Origin: DASSKA01 sp035765755
GTDB taxonomy: Bacteria; Actinomycetota; Actinomycetes; Propionibacteriales; Nocardioidaceae
Length of the DNA stretch: 5,653 nucleotides
NCBI GenBank assembly: GCA_035765755.1
Contig: DASTWW010000077.1
Location: forward strand, 1-5,653
Direction: 5' to 3'
Part shown: in pieces, positions 1-5,653 of the stretch
How positions within the stretch are numbered: position 1 is the stretch's first letter
How the letters are laid out: each line of letters opens with the position of its first letter
Made by a program: the position numbers and the translations under genes
The notes under the pieces: generated by a model
What the model was told of the DNA's origin: nothing
What the model saw: the letters and a program-made list of their open reading frames with translations, nothing else
Databases searched by the model: none

Positions 1-2205
1 CTTCCGCAGCTTCACGGTCACCTCGATCTGCGGCTCGTCCACCTGCAGGTCGGTGTGCAGGTCGGCAAGCCCCGGGACCGAGGCCAGCAGGTGCTGGATC
101 TGGTGGGCCTTGGCGCGGATCACGTGCAGGTTGTCGCCGTACACGCGGACCACGATCGGCTCCTTCGCGCCGGTGAGCACCTCCTCGATCCGCTCGTTCA
201 GGTAGGTCAGGACGTCGCGGTACAGGCCCGGGTAGCGATCGATCACCCGGTGCACGGCCGCCAGCGTCTTGTCCAGGTCGGCGTTGTCGGAGACGCTGAT
301 CCACGACTCCCCGAAGTTCACACCCGCGACCTCCTCGCCGAGGAACGCCTGGCCGATGTGTGAGCCGAAGCTGCGCACCCCGGGGATCGCCTCCAGCTCC
401 TTGCTGACCCTGATGGTGGTACGCCGCTCCTCGGCCACGGAGGTGCCCGGCGTGCTGATCCAGTGCACCAGGAAGTCGCGTTCCTTGAAGGTCGGGAACA
501 GCTCCTGACCGAGCTGCGGGACGGCGAGCACGCCCAGGACGCCGATCACGGCGAAGGTGGCGTAGGCACGGATCGGGCGGTGCAGGATGGACCGCAGCAG
601 CGTGGTGTAGCGCGCCTGCAGCCACTTCACGACCGGCGACTCGTGCCGCTCCACCGGCGCCTTGCGCAGCAGGATCAGGCACAGCGCCGGCGTTACGGTG
701 AGTGCCACGCCCATCGACGCGACGATCGCCAGCGTGTAGGAGACCGCCAGGGGTCGGAAGAACGCTCCGGTGAGCCCCTGCAACAGGAACACCGGGACCG
801 CCGCGGCCACGATGATCAGCGTCGCGTAGACGATCGGGCCACGGACCTCCAGCGAGGCCTCGAGGATGACCGAGCCGGTGGACCGTCCGCTGCCGCTGCG
901 GCGATGCTGCCGCAACCGGCGCAGGATGTTCTCCACGTCGATGATCGCGTCGTCGACCACCGCCCCCAGCGCGATCACCAGCCCGGCCAGCGTCATCGTG
1001 TTGATGGTCGCGCCCTGCCAGTCCAAGATCAGCACCGTCGCCATCAGCGAGAGCGGGATGGTGAGCAGGCTGATCAGCGCGACCCGCCACTCGAACAAGA
1101 ACAACATCAAGATCACCACGACCATCAGGAAGCCGAGCAGCAGCGCCTCGCGCAGGTTGTGGATGGAGGTCTCGATGAACCGTGACTGCTGGAAGATCCG
1201 GGTGTCGAACTTGATGCCCGGGAGCCCCGGCTTCAGCTCGTTGATCGCCTGCTTGACCCCCTGGGTGAGCTGCAGGGTGTTGGCCCACGGGGACTTCTCG
1301 ACCACGAGGAGCAGCCCCGGCTTGTTGTCGATGATCGCGTCGCCCACGAGCGGCTGGTGGGCGACCCTGACCCGGGCCACGTCCCCGATGCTCAGCTTCG
1401 GCCGTCCCTGAAGAGGGACCTGGGAGAGGTCGGCGGGGGTCACGATCGGCAGGACGTGCCGCACCCCGAGCTGCTGGGTGGGTCCCTGGATCACACCGCC
1501 GGTCCCGATCACCGAGCCGGCCGAGAACCTCAGCAGCCCCGAGTCCACCGAGTCGCTCGTGGTCTCCATGACGTTGTCGAGAGTGACCTTGTGCCGCGCC
1601 AGCTGATCCGGACGCACCTGCACGGTCATCATGTGCAGCCGCTCTCCCCAGATGGCCACGTTGGAGACGCCGGGCACGCGCAGCAGCCGGCCACGGATCG
1701 TCCAGTAGGCCATCATCGACATGGCGATGACGCTGTGCGTCTTGGAGGTCATGCCGATCTGCATGGTCCGCCCGGTCGCCGAGACGGGCGGCAGCATCAC
1801 CGGCGGCGAGGCCCAGGTGGGCAGGGTGGGCGCGACGTTGTCGAGACGCTCGGCGACCAGCTGGCGGGCCTCGAGCTCGTCGGTGCCCTGCTTGAAGATC
1901 ATCTCGATGGCCGACAGCTGGGGCACGGACCTCGACCGCAGGTCGTCCAGGCCCTTCACCCCGGTGAGCGCCTGCTCGAGCGGCACGGTGACCAGCTGCT
2001 CGACGTCGGTGGTGGTCAGCCCCAGGCAGATGGTCTGGATCTCCACGCGCGGGGGCGCGAACTCCGGGAACACGTCGACGCGCATGTTCGGCAGCTGCAG
2101 CGTCCCGAACACCATCATGGCCACGGCGGCGGCGACCACGATGAAGCGGAACCGCAGCGCCGTGCTGACGATGCCGCGCATCAGGGTGGGGCGGGGAGCG
2201 TTCAC
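1..2205 (-). CDS. RND permease B, CzcA/CusA-like (3' end cut by window)
   Basis: Second RND permease of the operon. I translated 735 uninterrupted codons from GTG 2205-2203 to the left edge, with no stop or frameshift; roughly 300 residues including TM8-TM12 lie outside. The start is supported by GGAGG six bases upstream; the Met at residue 9 has no comparable site. Landmarks: TM1 about 19-38; family block MRVDVFPEFAPPRVEIQT (41-58); VEQLVTVPLEQ (68-78); VPGVSNVAIWG (177-187); HQPLVGDA (302-309); TM2-TM6 about 354-512. TM4 carries the intact signature ALGAVVDDAIIDVEN (412-426), whose Asp418 and Glu425 align with the CusA TM4 acidic residues tied to proton relay. TM7 is about 545-565. The second porter half includes FKERDFLVHWISTPGTS (573-589), FGSHIGQAF (613-621) and LTGAKEPIVVRVYG (677-690). 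It is paralogous to permease A but keeps canonical residues where A does not. Substrate is not deducible; it may act as a homotrimer or with A. Confidence 0.95.
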   Translation of the reverse strand, partial: MNAPRPTLMRGIVSTALRFRFIVVAAAVAMMVFGTLQLPNMRVDVFPEFAPPRVEIQTICLGLTTTDVEQLVTVPLEQALTGVKGLDDLRSRSVPQLSAIEMIFKQGTDELEARQLVAERLDNVAPTLPTWASPPVMLPPVSATGRTMQIGMTSKTHSVIAMSMMAYWTIRGRLLRVPGVSNVAIWGERLHMMTVQVRPDQLARHKVTLDNVMETTSDSVDSGLLRFSAGSVIGTGGVIQGPTQQLGVRHVLPIVTPADLSQVPLQGRPKLSIGDVARVRVAHQPLVGDAIIDNKPGLLLVVEKSPWANTLQLTQGVKQAINELKPGLPGIKFDTRIFQQSRFIETSIHNLREALLLGFLMVVVILMLFLFEWRVALISLLTIPLSLMATVLILDWQGATINTMTLAGLVIALGAVVDDAIIDVENILRRLRQHRRSGSGRSTGSVILEASLEVRGPIVYATLIIVAAAVPVFLLQGLTGAFFRPLAVSYTLAIVASMGVALTVTPALCLILLRKAPVERHESPVVKWLQARYTTLLRSILHRPIRAYATFAVIGVLGVLAVPQLGQELFPTFKERDFLVHWISTPGTSVAEERRTTIRVSKELEAIPGVRSFGSHIGQAFLGEEVAGVNFGESWISVSDNADLDKTLAAVHRVIDRYPGLYRDVLTYLNERIEEVLTGAKEPIVVRVYGDNLHVIRAKAHQIQHLLASVPGLADLHTDLQVDEPQIEVTVKLRK

Positions 2206-2211
2206 TCGGAG

Positions 2212-2216
2212 CCTCC
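2212..2216 (-). promoter_or_regulatory. Ribosome binding site of permease B, in the 52-base gap after the lipoprotein gene
   Basis: The minus strand has GGAGG followed by six bases and then GTG at 2205, which decides the start of permease B. The frame stays open upstream through the gap, but no other start there has a comparable site. The gap (2257-2206) holds no clear terminator or promoter, so B is most simply read from the same transcript as A and the lipoprotein gene. A weak 4-bp hairpin (CGGA/TCCG, loop of three) covers the site. Confidence 0.75.
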
Positions 2217-2257
2217 GCGGAAGTGCGGGCGCAGCGAGCAGTTTCGTCGGGTGAGGG

Positions 2258-2707
2258 TCATTCGCCCGGAACCCCCTGCTCCGCGCCGTACAGCTCGGCC
2301 GCCCCGACCTTGACCACGGAGGTGCCGACCGCCGGTCCCTTGCTGAGTACGGCGAGGGCGCCGTGGTAGCCGGTGACCACGACGGGCTCACGGACGAACG
2401 TCCGCGCCCCCTTCATCACGTACACCCACGTCCGCCCCACGGCGTCGTACCAGACCGCGGAGTCCGGCACCATCGTGAGCCCGGTCGCCCGCGTCCCCGT
2501 TGCCACGCTGACCGGTGACATCACGATGCCCACCCGCTGGTAGCCGGCCGCGCTCAGGGTGACCTTGCTCAGCGAGGTGCCGGCGATCGGCGTGACGTGG
2601 AAGCTGCTGTCGGAGGCCTCTCCCAGCGTCTCGCCCTGGGCCCCACAGGCCCCTGCGCCGAGCGCGATGACGAGAAGGAGGGCGGAGAGCCTCCTGTTGT
2701 GCTGCAT
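2258..2707 (-). CDS. Short lipoprotein resembling the C-terminal part of an RND adaptor (MFP)
   Basis: A 149-residue secreted protein, probably lipid-anchored to the outer face of the cytoplasmic membrane. Residues 1-20 form a signal peptide with basic residues (R5, R6) and a hydrophobic core, followed by AGAC with Cys21 as the likely lipidation site. Ala at -3 is allowed but weaker than the usual Leu. The mature protein has a short polar linker (22-37), a strand-rich segment with VTLSAAGYQRVGI (49-61), then VPDSAVWYDAVGRTWVYVM (80-98), FVREPVVVTG (104-113) and KGPAVGTSVVKVGAAELYGAE (123-143). The last three blocks match the order seen at the end of HlyD/CusB-type adaptors (VPxxAV, R-x-V-x-x-G, L-x-x-G-x-x-VV-x-x-GA). 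The lipoyl and alpha-hairpin regions are absent, and usual adaptors run to 300 residues or more. ATG 2707 is chosen because AGGAGG lies just upstream. It sits 8 bases after permease A. No His- or Met-rich metal site is visible. Confidence 0.85.
   Translation of the reverse strand: MQHNRRLSALLLVIALGAGACGAQGETLGEASDSSFHVTPIAGTSLSKVTLSAAGYQRVGIVMSPVSVATGTRATGLTMVPDSAVWYDAVGRTWVYVMKGARTFVREPVVVTGYHGALAVLSKGPAVGTSVVKVGAAELYGAEQGVPGE
2645..2707 (-). other. Lipoprotein signal peptide and lipidation cysteine
   Basis: The first 21 codons of the short lipoprotein gene encode a basic N-region (NRR), a hydrophobic stretch (LSALLLVIALGAG) and Ala-Cys at the expected cleavage point. The predicted cut is between Ala20 and Cys21, leaving Cys at the mature N-terminus for diacylglyceryl anchoring. 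The -3 residue is Ala instead of the favoured Leu, so type I secretion without lipidation is a lesser alternative. Confidence 0.8.
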
Positions 2708-2711
2708 GATG

Positions 2712-2717
2712 CCTCCT
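2712..2717 (-). promoter_or_regulatory. Ribosome binding site of the short lipoprotein gene, overlapping the permease A stop codon
   Basis: The minus strand reads TAGGAGGCATCATG here. AGGAGG is a full anti-16S match four bases before the ATG at 2707, and its first two bases are also the last two bases of the permease A stop codon TAG (2718-2716). A ribosome terminating on A therefore sits on this site, which points to translational coupling. The spacing is slightly short, but this is the best site near any candidate start. Confidence 0.8.
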
Positions 2718-5653
2718 AGAAGTCAGTAGCCGGGGACGGAGCGGCGTTGGCGGGCGCCAGGCGCAGGTAGAGCGCCGGCACCACGAGGACGGTGAGGAGC
2801 AGGGAGCTGAGCAGGCCGCCGAGGACGACCAGTCCGAACGCGTGCAGGATCTCCAGCCCGGCCGGCTGGCCCACGACCGTGAACGGGAGCACCGCGGCCG
2901 CGATCACTGCCGCCGAGGTGAGCATCGGCACGAGCCGGTCGCGGGTGGCCGCGACGACCCCGTCGGCGCCGGCCGCGCGGAAGCGGCTCACCAGCTGCAG
3001 GCAGCTGCGGGCGGTGAAGGCCAGCACCAGGAACAGCCCGGCCAGCCCGCCGGCGGTGGCCACGACACCCGTCGGGAGCCCGGCGAGGACGCCACCTGCA
3101 GCACCGAGCGGGATCGTGACCAGCAGCAGCGTCGCCAGCCGCCAGCTGCGGGTGGCCGCCTGCAGAAGTAGGAACACCGCCACCAGCACCGTGATCAGCA
3201 CGAGCGCGAGCGGGAGCCGCATCCCGGTCAGCGAGGACGTCGCGGGCACCACCTCGGCGTGGTACTCCAGCGGGAAGCGCATCGCCTGCAGCCGGTGGGT
3301 CACCTGGCCGGCCACGGTCGCCGGGTCGGTGCCGTGCACGGCGGCGGTCACGTCGACGTGCCGGGAGATGTCGTCGTGGGTGATCACGGTCGGCTGGGGC
3401 ACCACCCGCACGGTGGCGAGCCGGCCCAGCCGGACGTGTCCGCCGCCCGGCGTGTCCAGCAGCAGGTGCCGCACGCTGTCGGCGTTGGCCCGGGTGGCCG
3501 GGCTGCCCCAGACCACCACGTCGAACACCTCGTTGTTCTCGTAGAGGTTGCCGACCAGCAGGCCGGACAGCAGGGTCGCGGCGGAGCGTCGTACGTCGCC
3601 GGGCCGGAGACCGTGCCGTTGCGCGTCGGCCAGCCGAACCCGGACCTCGAGGGTGGGCTGCAGCGTGGGCATGGACACCCGCGGCGCCACCACGCCGGGG
3701 ATCCGCGAGACCGCGGCGGCCACCCGGGTGGCCTGGGCGTGCAGCGTGGCCAGGTCCTGGCCGTAGACCCGCACGTCCAGCGCCCGCCGGCGCGGCGGCT
3801 GCGCCGCGGCGACCTGCTGGTCCTCGTAGGTCATGGTGTGATCGGCCAGGCCGGGGTACCCGGCCACGATGCGCCGCACCGCCGCACTCGTCGCCGCGTA
3901 GTCGGCGGACGGGTCGAGGTTGACCCACAGCTCGCCGGAGTTCACGTCGGCGACCTGGTCGGAGGTGATCGCCCGGCCCACGTGCACGCCCAGCTCGCGC
4001 ACCCCGGGGACGGCCCGGACCCGGGTCGCCACCGCGGCGGTGATGCGGTCCATCTCCTGCAGCGAGGTGCTGGGCGTCGCGGACATCTCGACGAGCAGGT
4101 CCTGGTCCTTCGGGCTCGGGAGGGCCGGCGAAGCTCCGATCTGCGGGATCACCGTGAGGGTGAGGACCGCGAGCGCGGCCATGGCGCCCAACGCCGTCCG
4201 CGTGCTGGTGACGTGCCGGGCGACGTGCCGCTCGAAGCCACCGGCGATCCAGCGCGCCACCGGGGAGGTCTCCCGCAGCGGGCCACGGCCGAGCAGCAGC
4301 GACGCCAGGGCAGGTGTCAGGGTCAGCGCCACGAGCATCGAGACCGCGACCGCAATCAGGTACGACACCACCACCGGACCGGTGAAGGCGCCCACCACCC
4401 CGCGTTGCACGAACGCCGGGATGAGCAGCGCGACCACGACCAGGGCCGCGTAGAAGAGCGGTATCCGGACCTCGCTGGCGGCCTCGGCGAGCACGTCGGA
4501 CACCGACGTGCCGTTGCCCTCGGACTCGGATCCGTTCTGCGCGCGACGCCGCCACATCCGGCGCCACATGCTGTCCGGATCGGTGACCGCGTCGTCGACG
4601 ACCATCCCGACCGCCATCGCCAGGCCGAGCAGCACCATGGCGTTGAACGTGGTGTCGCGCAGGTACAGCACCCAGGTGGCGGCCACCAGCGAGACCAGGA
4701 TGGCCGATGCGCTGATCAGCGCCACCCGCCAGGACCGGCTGAACAGCAGCAGCACGAGCAGCACGAGGCCGAGGGCGACCAGACCGGCGACACCGAGGTC
4801 GTGCAGGGAGGCTTCGATGTAGCTGGCCGGCCGGTAGACCGTCGTGTCGATGTGCATGCCGCCGAGGCCCGGGGCGAGCGCACGCATCGCCTTCTCCACG
4901 TTCCGGGTGACGCTGAGCGTGTCCGCACCCGGGAACTTCTCCACGACCAGCATCAGGCTGGTCCCGTGGCCGGTGGACGCGTCACCGATCAGCGGCTGGT
5001 GACCCTCGACCACGTTCGCCACGTCGGCGAGCTTGAGCACCCGGCCGTGGGTGTCCTCCAAAGTGACCTCCGACAGCTGCCGGGGCGTGTCGATGGGCAG
5101 CATGTGCTGCACCCCGAAGCGCTGCGTGGGGGTGTCGATGAAGCCGCCGGTGCCGGGGGTCGAGGCCTCCACGAACGTCAGCGGCGAGGACCACAGCGCG
5201 TTGCCGGTGGAGCTGATCACCTGGTTCAGGGAGACGCCGAGCTTCTCGAGGCGCTTCGGGTCGACCTGGACCTGCAGCTGCCGGTCCCGCTGCCCCCAGA
5301 TGGCCACGTTCGCGACCCCTGGGACGCCCATCAGCCGTGGCCGCACCTTCCAGCGCGCCAACACCGACATGTCGATCAGCGACAGCTGCTGCGACGACAG
5401 CGAGATCATCATCACCCGGCTGGTCGACGACAGCGGCTGGATCATCACCGGCCGGCTGCCGACGTTGGGCAGGTAGGCGACCTGAGCCAGCCGCTCCTGG
5501 ACCATCTGCCGGGCGTCGAGCACGTTGGTGCCCGGTGCGAAGTACAAGTTGACCTCGGACAGGCCGGTGATCGACTCGGAGTGGATGCGGTCCAGCCACG
5601 GCACGCCGGCGAGCAGGTCCTGCTCCAGCGGCACGGTCACCAGCTGCTCCACC
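2716..5653 (-). CDS. RND permease A, CzcA/CusA-like (5' end cut by window)
   Basis: Inner-membrane RND pump of the heavy-metal-efflux type, expected to be a proton-driven exporter working as a trimer. The frame is open from the right edge to TAG at 2718-2716. The GTG at 5652 is internal: it aligns with residue 68 of permease B (VEQLVTVPLEQ in both), so about 67 residues including TM1 lie outside. Numbering from that codon: porter domain 1-280 (VPGVANVAIWG 110-120, VANVVEGHQPLIGDA 211-225); TM2-TM6 about 285-453; TM7 about 485-504; second porter half 505-805; TM8-TM12 about 812-963. The C-terminus shows the family block PAGLEILHAFGLVVLGG and VVPALYLRLAP. The predicted full length near 1045 residues is normal. 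Odd points: TM4 reads VDDAVTDPDS (352-361) where B has VDDAIIDVEN, and the TGxxxP loop motif before VRVYG is replaced by QPPRRRAL (618-625). It is the first visible gene of the operon. Family assignment is firm; substrate is unknown. Confidence 0.95.
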   Translation of the reverse strand, partial: VEQLVTVPLEQDLLAGVPWLDRIHSESITGLSEVNLYFAPGTNVLDARQMVQERLAQVAYLPNVGSRPVMIQPLSSTSRVMMISLSSQQLSLIDMSVLARWKVRPRLMGVPGVANVAIWGQRDRQLQVQVDPKRLEKLGVSLNQVISSTGNALWSSPLTFVEASTPGTGGFIDTPTQRFGVQHMLPIDTPRQLSEVTLEDTHGRVLKLADVANVVEGHQPLIGDASTGHGTSLMLVVEKFPGADTLSVTRNVEKAMRALAPGLGGMHIDTTVYRPASYIEASLHDLGVAGLVALGLVLLVLLLFSRSWRVALISASAILVSLVAATWVLYLRDTTFNAMVLLGLAMAVGMVVDDAVTDPDSMWRRMWRRRAQNGSESEGNGTSVSDVLAEAASEVRIPLFYAALVVVALLIPAFVQRGVVGAFTGPVVVSYLIAVAVSMLVALTLTPALASLLLGRGPLRETSPVARWIAGGFERHVARHVTSTRTALGAMAALAVLTLTVIPQIGASPALPSPKDQDLLVEMSATPSTSLQEMDRITAAVATRVRAVPGVRELGVHVGRAITSDQVADVNSGELWVNLDPSADYAATSAAVRRIVAGYPGLADHTMTYEDQQVAAAQPPRRRALDVRVYGQDLATLHAQATRVAAAVSRIPGVVAPRVSMPTLQPTLEVRVRLADAQRHGLRPGDVRRSAATLLSGLLVGNLYENNEVFDVVVWGSPATRANADSVRHLLLDTPGGGHVRLGRLATVRVVPQPTVITHDDISRHVDVTAAVHGTDPATVAGQVTHRLQAMRFPLEYHAEVVPATSSLTGMRLPLALVLITVLVAVFLLLQAATRSWRLATLLLVTIPLGAAGGVLAGLPTGVVATAGGLAGLFLVLAFTARSCLQLVSRFRAAGADGVVAATRDRLVPMLTSAAVIAAAVLPFTVVGQPAGLEILHAFGLVVLGGLLSSLLLTVLVVPALYLRLAPANAAPSPATDF

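Noticed and set aside
2207..2217. Small hairpin (CGGA/TCCG) covering the permease B ribosome site, and the overlapping palindrome TCCGCGGA at 2214-2221
   Set aside because: A 4-bp stem and an 8-base palindrome are expected by chance in GC-rich DNA. There is no U-tract or extended stem, so I do not call a riboswitch, operator or terminator.
463..2313. Long plus-strand open frames (for example 463-1185 and 1357-2313) opposite permease B
   Set aside because: They are antisense to a continuous, clearly homologous permease frame. Their products are low-complexity and rich in Arg, His, Gln, Asp and Gly, as expected from shadow frames in GC-rich DNA, with no recognisable domain.
2723..4567. 614-codon minus-strand open frame inside permease A
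   Set aside because: It is a shifted frame of the same strand, with an Arg/Gly/Ala/Pro-rich product and no family similarity. Permease A itself is recognisable throughout this stretch.
1644..5309. Short identical stretches shared by the two permease genes, such as the 17 bases CCCCAGATGGCCACGTT in each
   Set aside because: They encode the same conserved peptide (NVAIWG) at equivalent places in the two paralogues, so they reflect protein conservation and not a mobile or regulatory repeat.
2792..5476. Plus-strand open frames (2792-3544, 3920-4453, 4508-4822, 5033-5476) opposite permease A
   Set aside because: Ser/Thr/Arg/Ala-rich shadow translations with no domain, all fully contained within a real coding region on the other strand.
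5650..5652. GTG at the right edge as the start of permease A
   Set aside because: The codon aligns with Val68 of permease B inside the conserved VEQLVTVPLEQ block, and TM1 would be missing. The true start lies beyond the window.

Overview
The window is part of a single minus-strand operon. It encodes two tandem, non-identical inner-membrane pumps of the heavy-metal-efflux-type RND superfamily (CzcA/CusA-like permeases), with a very small lipoprotein between them. Base composition is uniformly GC-rich with strong G/C preference at third codon positions. Starts include GTG, and Shine-Dalgarno sequences are strong (AGGAGG, GGAGG). These traits, and the style of the proteins (for example EFAPPRVEIQT, ALGAVVDDAIIDVEN and AELYGAE), suggest a high-GC actinomycete. 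No rRNA or marker gene confirms this, so the assignment is inference.

Layout, in transcription order (right to left). (1) 5653-2716: RND permease A, missing about 67 N-terminal residues beyond the right edge, with its natural C-terminus in the window. (2) 2707-2258: a 149-residue predicted lipoprotein whose C-terminal half resembles the end of an RND periplasmic adaptor (membrane fusion protein, MFP). It lacks the lipoyl and hairpin portions of a normal adaptor. (3) 2205-1: RND permease B, starting at GTG 2205 and open for 735 codons to the left edge, so roughly the last 300 residues are missing. The intergenic gaps are 8 and 52 bases. I see no terminator, promoter, tRNA, CRISPR array, insertion sequence or long repeat.

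How the parts may work together: A and B are clearly paralogous, with many shared blocks throughout the porter domain. B keeps the canonical VDDAIIDVEN signature in transmembrane helix 4 (TM4). A has VDDAVTDPDS at the same place and has also lost a conserved loop motif in the second porter half. This suggests a division of labour, possibly a mixed A/B trimer, with the lipoprotein as a reduced accessory subunit on the outer face of the membrane. The substrate cannot be read from the sequence. The methionine cluster that marks Cu/Ag pumps such as CusA does not appear conserved, and no metal-binding partner gene is present. The arrangement is the main point of interest. The permease family is well known, but the short adaptor and the asymmetric permease pair in a probable single-membrane organism are poorly explained.
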